This document shows positions 47,910 to 54,426 of a DNA stretch of 64,000 nucleotides, piece after piece. A program made the translations under genes and the position numbers. This DNA is from JBCCOW01 sp039025855 (lineage in GTDB: Bacteria; Planctomycetota; Phycisphaerae; Phycisphaerales; Phycisphaeraceae), in assembly GCA_039025855.1 (NCBI GenBank), contig JBCCNL010000004.1, forward strand, positions 1 through 64,000. The letters run 5' to 3'. Numbering within the stretch: position 1 is the first letter of the stretch; every line of letters starts with the position of its first letter. The notes under the pieces were generated by a model, which searched no databases, was not told the DNA's origin, and worked only from the letters and a program-made list of their open reading frames with translations.

Positions 47910-49295
47910 ATGTGCGACGTCCTCTTCATCAGCGAACGCCCCCTTTGGCCCCTCGATCAGGGCTTCCGCGTCCACGGCATCGCCCTCGCCCGCGCCCTCA
48001 CCCACCTTGACCAATCCGTCCGCCTCGCCTCACTCCAACCCACCCAACACCCCGACACCCCCGACGACATCCGGGCCATGCTCACCCCCTGGCCCACACC
48101 AACACCAAACCACATCACCCAAGCCGAACAAGCCTGGCAGCAGGGGGGCTACCTCACCCGCACCCTCCGCCACAAAGCCGCCGCCCACCAGGCCCTCACC
48201 TCCTGCGACACCGCCGGCCTCCTCCCGCTCCTGCACCAACTCCAACCCACCCACCTCATCGCCCTCGGCCCCCACGGCCCCGTCTTCCTCCAAACCGCAC
48301 TCTCCCAAAGCCCACACATGATCTCTGATCATGTGTGGGCTCCCCCCACCCGCACCTGGTACGCCGCCGACGAGCCCGCCTCCTTCGCCCTCTCCTGCCT
48401 CCGCCACGAACCGCCCACCCGCTGGCCCCTCCGCCTCCGCCAAGCCGCCGTCTTCGCCACACTCCAACGCACCGCCGCCCCCGCCATCCAGACCGTCATC
48501 GGCGTGAGCCCTACCGACACCTGCCGCCTCCAACGCCTCACCCGAGCCCCCCACGCCCTCAACCTCCCCAACGGCGTCGATCCCATCCGCTTCCCCTTCC
48601 GCCCACCAACGCCCCCAGGCCATCCCGCTTTAGCGGGATGGTCGCCCGACCACTCCCTCGCCTTCTGGGGCAACCTCGCCTTCGAGCCCAACGCCGACGC
48701 CGCCCGCTTCCTCCTCAAACGCGTCTGGCCGAAGCTCATCAAACAACACCCCGACGCCAAACTCTCCCTCATCGGCCCCAACCTCCCCGACGCCCTCCAA
48801 CGCCTCACCAACCAACCCGGCGTCACCGTCACTGGCCACGTCCCCGACCTCCCCGCACTCCTCCACCAACACGCCCTCGCCGTCATGCCCTTCCGCCTCG
48901 GCCTTGGCATCAAAAACAAGCTCCTCGAAGCCGCCGCCCTCGGCCTCCCCATCATCGCCTCGCCCCACGCCGTCCGAGAACTCACCCCACCCACCCACAC
49001 TCCAATACCCGGCGGTCAACGACCGCCGGTCACCCCACCGCAACCATGGCTCCTCGCCAAAACCCCCAACCAGTGGCTCCACCAGATCACCCACCTCTGG
49101 GCCCACCCCACCCAAGCCACCACCCTCGCCCGCACTGCCCACACCTGGGTCCGCACCCACCACGACTGGCCCACCCAGGCCCAAACCCTCCTCCATCACC
49201 TCAACCGACTCACCCCACCCACCCACCAACCCGATGACATGAACAGCGAAGTAACCGAACACTCCCGCCCAGCTCAAGCCGCCCAAGCCGCTTAG
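47910..49295 (+). CDS. GT4-like glycosyltransferase carrying three in-frame palindromic inserts
   Basis: A 461-residue glycosyltransferase. N-terminal VLFISERPLWPLDQGFRVHG binds the acceptor, VIGVSPTDTCRL and LNLPNGVDPIRF start the C-domain, LAFWGNLAFEPNADAARFLL near residue 248, VTVTGHVPDLPALL near 310 and LGIKNKLLEAAALGLPIIAS near 330 form the donor domain. The style matches the exosortase-associated sugar transferases. Palindromes at 48308, 48620 and 49009 encode surface loops (PHMISDHVWA, GHPALAGW, PGGQRPPV) without breaking the frame. No ribosome site is evident at the ATG; it follows its neighbour by 65 bases. Confidence 0.88.
   Translation: MCDVLFISERPLWPLDQGFRVHGIALARALTHLDQSVRLASLQPTQHPDTPDDIRAMLTPWPTPTPNHITQAEQAWQQGGYLTRTLRHKAAAHQALTSCDTAGLLPLLHQLQPTHLIALGPHGPVFLQTALSQSPHMISDHVWAPPTRTWYAADEPASFALSCLRHEPPTRWPLRLRQAAVFATLQRTAAPAIQTVIGVSPTDTCRLQRLTRAPHALNLPNGVDPIRFPFRPPTPPGHPALAGWSPDHSLAFWGNLAFEPNADAARFLLKRVWPKLIKQHPDAKLSLIGPNLPDALQRLTNQPGVTVTGHVPDLPALLHQHALAVMPFRLGLGIKNKLLEAAALGLPIIASPHAVRELTPPTHTPIPGGQRPPVTPPQPWLLAKTPNQWLHQITHLWAHPTQATTLARTAHTWVRTHHDWPTQAQTLLHHLNRLTPPTHQPDDMNSEVTEHSRPAQAAQAA
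48308..48340. repeat. 15-bp perfect palindrome inside a glycosyltransferase gene
   Basis: AGCCCACACATGATC-TCT and its reverse complement; the outer AAGCCCAC and GTGGGCT match the edges of the 5596 and 28041 elements. It reads through in frame. Confidence 0.85.
48620..48641. repeat. Palindrome CCATCCCGCT-TT-AGCGGGATGG inside the same gene
   Basis: A 10-bp perfect stem containing TTTAGCGGG, in frame. A partly conserved copy is in birA at 51611-51627. Confidence 0.8.
49009..49029. repeat. Palindrome CCGGCGGTC-AAC-GACCGCCGG inside the same gene
   Basis: A 9-bp perfect stem in frame. The same stem, with an AAT loop, occurs at 60413-60433. Confidence 0.8.
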
Positions 49296-49305
49296 ATCTA
49301 ACCCG

Positions 49306-49340
49306 CAACCACCTACCACCTACGGCCTACCACCTACAAC
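49306..49340. repeat. Degenerate CCTACCA heptamer array
   Basis: ACCACCTACCACC, TACGGCC, TACCACC, TACAACC units between two genes, matching the exact array at 30311-30342. Confidence 0.75.
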
Positions 49341-49348
49341 CTCCCCAA

Positions 49349-49756
49349 ATGGCCTGGACCTCCATGCATTTCGCCGTCGGCATGGCCTGCGGCGCCGCCC
49401 TCAGCGTCGCCCCCTGCCTCCTCCGACCACGCCTCTTCCGCCACCTCCCCCGCGCCCTGCCCCTGGCCATGACCGCCGGTGGACTCACCGCCTGCATCCC
49501 CGACGCCACCCGACTCTTCACCGAAGACTTCCCCAACGCCCCCTTCGCCGCCACCCTCGGCTCCCCCCAACTCCGCGACTGGCTCCAACAACACGCCGAC
49601 TGGTTCTTCTTCCACGGTCACCTCGACCGCCAGCCCCGCGAGTTCGCCCTCCACGGCCTCGCCGGCATCATCGCCCTCTACAACCTCGCCCTCCTCCCCA
49701 CCCTCTTGCGACGCTCCAGGACCCCACCTACCCAGACCCCCACACCCATCGCGTGA
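49349..49756 (+). CDS. Small membrane protein, function unknown
   Basis: A 135-residue protein with two or three hydrophobic segments (near 8-26, 37-52 and 105-120) and several histidines (MHF, FFHGHLD, ALHGLAG). The histidine-aspartate pattern faintly recalls LexA-binding or YdjM-like membrane hydrolases, but I cannot assign it. It follows the glycosyltransferase by 53 bases including the heptamer array and may be part of the same transcript. The tail is proline-threonine-rich. Confidence 0.6.
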   Translation: MAWTSMHFAVGMACGAALSVAPCLLRPRLFRHLPRALPLAMTAGGLTACIPDATRLFTEDFPNAPFAATLGSPQLRDWLQQHADWFFFHGHLDRQPREFALHGLAGIIALYNLALLPTLLRRSRTPPTQTPTPIA

Positions 49757-49976
49757 ACCCGCGCCAGCCGATTCACGCCGCAAATCACCAGCCTTTCACC
49801 CGAATCTCAACCGAATCCAACTTCACTCGCCTACGCTTTCCGCCGATGTTCACCGAGGCGGCGGCATCATTCAAAACCCTGTCCGGGCACACCCAGCCTA
49901 GTGCCAGGCACCAATCTGTCACTCGCCCCACACCCCGAAACGTTCACGCCACCCCCACCCGCTCACACTGATCGCC

Positions 49977-50324
49977 ATGCCGGCCCCCACCCCCCAAGCC
50001 AACCCGAACCCACCCACAGCCGCACCCGTCGAGGACTGGCTCATCACCGCCTACGCGCCCCATGCCGACGCCACTCACCTCGCCCGTGAAACCAACGGCC
50101 AAGGCCTCGCCTGGCTCCCCCTCCAAGCCGACCCCGAACGCCCCGGCCACTGGTCCGCCACTATCGCTCTCACCCCCGGCACCCACCGACTCCGCTACTA
50201 CGCCCAGCAAGACGGCACCTACCTCAACTGCGGTGCCGCCGGCCTCACCGCCCACCGACTGTCCAGCCCCGTCGGCTCCGTCCACGTCGAACTCGCCACC
50301 AACCGCTTCGCCCTCGCCATCTAA
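49977..50324 (+). CDS. Stand-alone early-set (CBM48-like) domain protein
   Basis: A 115-residue cytoplasmic protein. After a proline-rich tail (residues 1-20) it is a single beta-sandwich of the isoamylase N-terminal/glycogen-binding type: WLITAYAPHADATHLA, GHWSATIALTPGTHRLRYYA near residue 58 and GTYLNCGAAGL, close to the W...L.PG...Y.F..DG pattern. Such modules usually flank glycogen enzymes; here it is alone. It might bind glycogen or act as an adaptor. It converges on ybaB. Confidence 0.65.
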   Translation: MPAPTPQANPNPPTAAPVEDWLITAYAPHADATHLARETNGQGLAWLPLQADPERPGHWSATIALTPGTHRLRYYAQQDGTYLNCGAAGLTAHRLSSPVGSVHVELATNRFALAI

Positions 50325-50358
50325 ACCGAGGTCTCACCGATCCCATATCCAAGCGTGC

Positions 50359-50390
50359 GATAGCCGCGATGCGACGTATCGCCGGTTCGC
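50359..50390. repeat. ATAGCC-edged palindrome GCGAT...ATCGC
   Basis: GATAGCC followed by GCGAT-GCGACGT-ATCGC and CGGTTCGC between two convergent genes; related to the copies near 26.57 and 33.68 kb. Confidence 0.5.
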
Positions 50391-50403
50391 TTACGCGATC
50401 ACC

Positions 50404-50790
50404 TCAACCCTGACCCAGCATCCCCGACATCCCCGAGAGGTCAATCCCGCCCGCCGCCTCCGCCATCTTCGCCTGCACCGCCGCCTGCGCCTTCTCCAGC
50501 GCTGCGTTTACCGCTGCCGCCATCAGCTCCTCGATCATCTCCCGGTCCTCCGCCGCCCGCTGCTCGTCCCCATCCCCCGCGACCAGCCCCGCCATCATCG
50601 CCGGCTCGATCCGAACCGCCAGCACCTTGAACTTCCCGTTCATCTCCACCCGCACCGCACCCGCACCCGACTCGCCCTCCACCCGCAGCTCCTCCAACTC
50701 CGCCTGCGCCCGCTCCATCTTCTCCCGAAGCTCCGCCGGGTTCCCCAGCATCCCCATCAACGATTTCAACTGCTTCATCTGTTCGAACAT
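50404..50790 (-). CDS. YbaB/EbfC-family nucleoid-associated protein
   Basis: A 128-residue DNA-binding protein with the family layout: MFEQMKQLKSLMGMLGNPAEL helix, then LEELRVEGESGAGAVRVEMN, a beta hairpin KFKVLAVRIEP and a C-terminal helix. The family dimer bridges DNA. It is usually next to dnaX and recR, which are absent here. The length includes a glycine-methionine tail and an acidic insertion (AGDGDEQRAAED). TATGAT lies 6 nt before the ATG. Confidence 0.93.
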   Translation of the reverse strand: MFEQMKQLKSLMGMLGNPAELREKMERAQAELEELRVEGESGAGAVRVEMNGKFKVLAVRIEPAMMAGLVAGDGDEQRAAEDREMIEELMAAAVNAALEKAQAAVQAKMAEAAGGIDLSGMSGMLGQG

Positions 50791-50796
50791 GCCATC

Positions 50797-50802
50797 ATCA
50801 TA
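50797..50802 (-). promoter_or_regulatory. -10 element TATGAT, 6 nt before ybaB
   Basis: TATGAT-N6-ATG, a strong -10 match. Confidence 0.65.
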
Positions 50803-50804
50803 CG

Positions 50805-50827
50805 CACCCGACCGCGTTTAGCGGGTG
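50805..50827. repeat. Degenerate TTTAGC palindrome CACCCG...CGGGTG
   Basis: A 6-bp outer stem containing TTTAGCGGG, upstream of ybaB and close to its -10; a weak family member. Confidence 0.4.
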
Positions 50828-50858
50828 GCCCGAAGGACCCCGTGTTCTTGGGAATCCC

Positions 50859-51881
50859 TCACCCCTCCACCACATTCCGCGCCGTCGCCGCCGGCACATA
50901 CACCACCGCCCCCCGCTCCCCCCGCACCGCCAGCCCCTGCGCCGGATCGATCGCCACCACCTCCCCCCGTACCTCTTTCCCGTCACTCATCAGCACCACC
51001 CGCCGCCCCAGCTGCACGCAACGCGCCCGCCAGAACTCAATCACCCCACCCACCCTCGCATCCCCCGCGTCCATCCCCTCGATCCCCGCCACCAGCTCCC
51101 GCACCACCGCCAACCGGTGCACGGCCCCCGTCACCCGCAACTCGTCCAGCGCCACCGCCACCCCCTCCACTTCCCTCGGCCAACCCTCGTCAGGGCGGTG
51201 CACATTCAACCCCACCCCCACCACAACCCGTCCCGCCACCCGTTCGATCAACACCCCAGCCACCTTCTTCTCACCTACCAGCACATCGTTCGGCCAGCGC
51301 ATTTCAGCCAACCCCGCACCCGCCCACCGCTCCACCACCCGCGCGACCGCCACCCCCACCGCCAGACTGAGCGCCTCTCCCGCAACACCCCCGTCCTCCA
51401 ACACCATTGACATCAACACCCCCGCCCCCGCCGGTGACGCCCAAGATCGCCCCAGCCGTCCACGCCCCGCCGATTGCGCGTCCGCCAACACCACGCCAGC
51501 GCTCCCCGCCTCCGCCAGCTCCCGCGCCACCGCCTGCGTCGACGCTGTCTCCCGCAGCACCACCACCCGCCGCCCCACCCGCCGCCCCACCCGCCTATCG
51601 CAGCCCGGGCCATCCCGCTTCAGCGGGCTGACGCGATCACCATCACCCGAATCCGAGCGAGCAGGGGGGTACACCGCCAGATAGTCCGCCCACACCGACA
51701 GCCCCGCGCTCAACAGCCGCACCCCCCGCTGCGGGTGCCGTTCCAGTTCACACCCCGCCGCCTCTAGCCGCTCCAGCTCCCGTCCGCCGTTCGCCCCCAG
51801 CGCATCCACACCCACCGGCTCCGCCGCCTCCAGCAACACATCCAACACCCCCGCGTCCACCAACGCCGGCCCACCCTCCAT
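50859..51881 (-). CDS. birA: Biotin-[acetyl-CoA-carboxylase] ligase with N-terminal winged helix
   Basis: A 340-residue protein. The N-terminal HTH (LVDAGVLDVLLEAAE to HPQRGVRLL) resembles BirA repressors. The catalytic domain has RETASTQAVARELA near residue 110, SAGRGRLGRSWASP near 132, EMRWPNDVLVGEKKVAGVLIE near 193 and the SH3-like C-terminus. It biotinylates carrier protein using biotinyl-AMP. The stop of nadC overlaps its ATG as TGATG, so the two are coupled. The linker at residues 75-100 includes a palindromic insertion at 51611 and a GRRVGRRV duplication. Confidence 0.92.
   Translation of the reverse strand: MEGGPALVDAGVLDVLLEAAEPVGVDALGANGGRELERLEAAGCELERHPQRGVRLLSAGLSVWADYLAVYPPARSDSGDGDRVSPLKRDGPGCDRRVGRRVGRRVVVLRETASTQAVARELAEAGSAGVVLADAQSAGRGRLGRSWASPAGAGVLMSMVLEDGGVAGEALSLAVGVAVARVVERWAGAGLAEMRWPNDVLVGEKKVAGVLIERVAGRVVVGVGLNVHRPDEGWPREVEGVAVALDELRVTGAVHRLAVVRELVAGIEGMDAGDARVGGVIEFWRARCVQLGRRVVLMSDGKEVRGEVVAIDPAQGLAVRGERGAVVYVPAATARNVVEG
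51611..51632. repeat. Palindromic repeat inside birA (CCCGCT-TC-AGCGGG)
   Basis: Within the linker between the DNA-binding and catalytic domains, in frame. Its CATCCCGCT edge matches the copy at 48620-48641, with changes on the right arm. Confidence 0.7.
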
Positions 51882-52768
51882 CAACCGGCCCCCCAATCAA
51901 GCCCCAGATCCAACGCCGGTGCCGAATGCGTCAACGCCCCCACCGACACCCGGTCCACCCCCGACGCCGCCAACCCCGCCACCGTCTCCAGATTCACCCC
52001 ACCCGACGCCTCCAACCTCACCGCCGGCGCCAGCCGGTCCCGTATCGCCACCGCCTCCCGCAACACCTCGGCTGGCATGTTGTCCAACAACACCAAATCA
52101 ATCGGCCCCGCCAACACCACCTCCAACTGCTCCAGCGTATCCACCTCCACCTGCACGAACTGCAACCGCGGATTCAACCGCCGCGCCTCCACCACCGCCT
52201 CCTTCAATCGCTTAACCAACCCCTCCAACGGCACCCCCGCCAGGTGGTTGTCCTTCACCAGCACCGCGTCATACAGCCCCATCCGATGCGTCGTCCCGCC
52301 CCCGCACGCCACCGCATACTTCTCCAGCCCCCGCAGCCCCCAGTGCGTCTTCCGCGTACAGCAGACCTCCGCTGTCGTCCCCTCGACCCGCTCCACATAC
52401 GCCGCCGTCAGCGTCGCGATCCCCGACAGGTGCGTCAGCAGATTGAGCAGCACCCGCTCCACCATCAACACCCTCCATGCCGGCCCCCGCAGCGCCGCGA
52501 CCGCGTCCCCAGCCGACAACGCATCCCCATCCGACTTCAGCACCTCCAGCTCAAGCCCATCTCCATACGCCGCCACTACCCTCGGCCCCACAGCCAACCC
52601 GCTCAGTACCCCCGCCTCCCGCGCCACCACCCGCGTCTCCAGCCGTGCGTCCGCCGCCACAAACGACGCCGACGTCACATCCAATGTCCCCGGCCCAAGG
52701 TCCTCCTCCCGCGCCGCCACGATCAACCGATCCAAACCCGCATCCGAAATAAATGCACTCAAGTCCAT
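51881..52768 (-). CDS. nadC: Nicotinate-nucleotide pyrophosphorylase (carboxylating)
   Basis: A 295-residue NAD-synthesis enzyme converting quinolinate and PRPP to nicotinate mononucleotide. It has EEDLGPGTLDVTS near residue 19, LNLLTHLSGIAT near 112, GLRGLEKYAVACGGGTTHRMGL near 144 (two blocks), VKDNHLAG, VQVEVDTLEQ, LLDNM and EASGGVNLETV. The usual DTRKTTPGLR segment is changed to CTRKTHWGLR, so two substrate-near positions differ. ATG at 52768 is preferred: a longer frame begins inside a palindrome. It is followed by birA with overlapping stop and start. Confidence 0.94.
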   Translation of the reverse strand: MDLSAFISDAGLDRLIVAAREEDLGPGTLDVTSASFVAADARLETRVVAREAGVLSGLAVGPRVVAAYGDGLELEVLKSDGDALSAGDAVAALRGPAWRVLMVERVLLNLLTHLSGIATLTAAYVERVEGTTAEVCCTRKTHWGLRGLEKYAVACGGGTTHRMGLYDAVLVKDNHLAGVPLEGLVKRLKEAVVEARRLNPRLQFVQVEVDTLEQLEVVLAGPIDLVLLDNMPAEVLREAVAIRDRLAPAVRLEASGGVNLETVAGLAASGVDRVSVGALTHSAPALDLGLDWGAG

Positions 52769-52784
52769 CACGCGATCTGCCCCA

Positions 52785-52822
52785 TTAGCCCCCGGCTCTG
52801 CCGGGTGGTACTCGGCCAACCC
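52785..52822. repeat. TTAGCC-edged palindrome CCCGGC-TCT-GCCGGG
   Basis: A 6-bp stem (52791-52796, 52800-52805) with right edge CGGCCAACCCGATGC, close to the right edge of the 47854 element. Lies between the ASCH gene and nadC. Confidence 0.65.
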
Positions 52823-52828
52823 GATGCT

Positions 52829-53491
52829 TCACGCCCGACGAAACTCCACAACATACCGCCGCTCCCCCACCCTGACGAGCCGCACCACATCCCCCGTCCC
52901 CACCCCCGCCTCCCGGTACACCCGGCCAAACACCCGGCTCCGCAGCATCGCCCCCCGCGCAAAATCCGTCTCCACCTCTTCACCCCCCGGCAGCACCAGC
53001 GTCAACCCACCCGCACGCAGCCGCTCCGACGCGAACGGCAAGCTCAGATACCCGTTCCGCACCGCACCCCCACTCAACACCACCTCCCGCAGCGGGCTCA
53101 ACGCCTCCGGCAACGCATACCACGCCCGCATCGACTGCACCGCATACCTCGGCCCAACCTCCAGCCGCTCCACCCGCTCCAGCCCCATAAACACCCCGAA
53201 CCGGCTCGCCGACTTCAACTCCCAGTACGCATCGTCCCCGCCCACCGCCGGCTCATACCGCTCCCGCAACCCCGCCACCCCCTCCGGCGTCAAACCCGCG
53301 TGCTCCTCCACCCACTTCACCACCGCCGTCCCCACGAACGGCCCACCGCTCTCCTTCAAAAACAACCGCTCCCCCGCCTTCACCGCCCCATACGGCTCCC
53401 GCGCCTGACGCATCAGCCGAGACTCCACCGTCTTCTCCCCGCTCAACACCAACCCGCAATACCGCCGCAACAAAATCGCCACATGAATCAT
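52829..53491 (-). CDS. ASCH-domain (PUA-like) protein
   Basis: A 220-residue protein. The first 60 residues, HVAILLRRYCGLVLSGEKTV to RLFLKESGGPFVGTAVV, match the ASCH/PUA-like fold, with the GxK and Glu-Ser positions expected for RNA or nucleoside binding. A longer C-terminal part with a RYEPAVGGDDAYWELKSASR segment and VETDFARGAMLRSRVFG is unfamiliar and may be a second beta domain. ATG at 53491 is chosen; TTG at 53497 is possible. It may bind or act on nucleic acid, but this is inferred. Confidence 0.7.
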   Translation of the reverse strand: MIHVAILLRRYCGLVLSGEKTVESRLMRQAREPYGAVKAGERLFLKESGGPFVGTAVVKWVEEHAGLTPEGVAGLRERYEPAVGGDDAYWELKSASRFGVFMGLERVERLEVGPRYAVQSMRAWYALPEALSPLREVVLSGGAVRNGYLSLPFASERLRAGGLTLVLPGGEEVETDFARGAMLRSRVFGRVYREAGVGTGDVVRLVRVGERRYVVEFRRA

Positions 53492-53533
53492 GCACAAACT
53501 CCAACCGTCACCATAGCTTCAGCAACACAAACC

Positions 53534-53560
53534 CAGGCTCTAGGCTCTAACTGCTAGCAG
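53534..53560. repeat. Short AGGCTCT tandem with adjacent palindrome
   Basis: CAGGCTCTAGGCTCTA followed by CTGCTAGCAG, between two convergently transcribed-to-same-strand genes. The AGGCTCT unit also occurs near 22790. Confidence 0.55.
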
Positions 53561-54352
53561 CTAAAACGCCCGCCACACCATCCACCCCGCCGCCAACGCC
53601 GCCCCCCCATACATCACCGCCGTGAACGGGCCCTCCGGCATCCGGCGGTGCATCCAAAACCCCAGCGCCGCCCCCAACGGGATCAACGGCAACACCATCG
53701 CCGACTCCTTCAGTGTCGCCCCATCGATCAAACCCAGCCCCACATAAAACGGCACCTTCGCCCAGTTCACCACAAAGAAGAACACCACCAGCGTCCCCAC
53801 CAACGCAGCCTTGCTGAACCGCCGTTCCAACCAATAGATCGACATCACCGGCCCCGCCGCGTGCGCCAGCGTCGACACCCCGCCCGCCACCCCGCCCGCA
53901 ATCCCCCCAGTCATCGGCGTCCCCGGCAACCGCGGCACCCGACCCCCCATCATCCGATACACCTGCACCGCCACAAACACCAGGCACACCCCGCCCACCA
54001 CCAGCCGAAGCGCCACCTCCAGCACCCCCCGGTCCCGGAACAACAGGATCACCCCCGCACCCAACACCACCCCCACCGCCGCACCGATCAGCGCCGGCCG
54101 AAGCGCCCCCCAGTCCGTGTTCCGCCGGTGCTGCCACACCGCCACCACGTCCGCCGCGATCAGCAACGGCAGCATCACCCCCACCGTCCGACCCACCGGC
54201 AGCGCGCTCGCCACCAACGGCACCGCCAGAATCCCAATGCCACCCCCAAACCCGCTCTTCGCGATCCCGATCACGATCACCGCCAATCCCAACGCCGTCA
54301 CATACCACCACAGCGGCGTCCCCTCCGGCGGCAAACTCGTCAACCATTCCAT
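53561..54352 (-). CDS. TauE/SafE-family sulfite exporter
   Basis: A 263-residue membrane protein with about eight helices. It has AKSGFGGGIGILAVPLVA near residue 32, GVMLPLLIAADVVAVWQHRR near 60, HAAGPVMSIYWLERRFSKAALVGTLVVFF split around 163-190, and a closing GFWMHRRMPEG. The family exports sulfite, taurine-derived or other organic sulfonate anions. No sulfur genes are adjacent, so the substrate is open. TAGACT lies 6 nt before the ATG. Confidence 0.92.
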   Translation of the reverse strand: MEWLTSLPPEGTPLWWYVTALGLAVIVIGIAKSGFGGGIGILAVPLVASALPVGRTVGVMLPLLIAADVVAVWQHRRNTDWGALRPALIGAAVGVVLGAGVILLFRDRGVLEVALRLVVGGVCLVFVAVQVYRMMGGRVPRLPGTPMTGGIAGGVAGGVSTLAHAAGPVMSIYWLERRFSKAALVGTLVVFFFVVNWAKVPFYVGLGLIDGATLKESAMVLPLIPLGAALGFWMHRRMPEGPFTAVMYGGAALAAGWMVWRAF

Positions 54353-54358
54353 CGGCGA

Positions 54359-54364
54359 AGTCTA
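54359..54364 (-). promoter_or_regulatory. -10 element TAGACT, 6 nt before the TauE/SafE gene
   Basis: TAGACT-N6-ATG. Immediately upstream lies the TACTCC repeat array. Confidence 0.6.
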
Positions 54365-54390
54365 AGCCAACGACGTCGCCGCGCCGGCTC

Positions 54391-54420
54391 CTTACTCCGT
54401 ACTCCTTACTTCTTACTCCT
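54391..54420. repeat. Heptamer array CTTACTC / CGTACTC
   Basis: Four degenerate 7-mer units between speA and the exporter gene, with the same period as the CCTACCA arrays. Confidence 0.75.
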
Positions 54421-54426
54421 CCCGCC

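Noticed and set aside
53561..54347. Two overlapping minus-strand frames over the exporter gene
   Set aside because: Only one has membrane helices and TauE/SafE motifs; the other is glycine-, alanine- and valine-rich noise.
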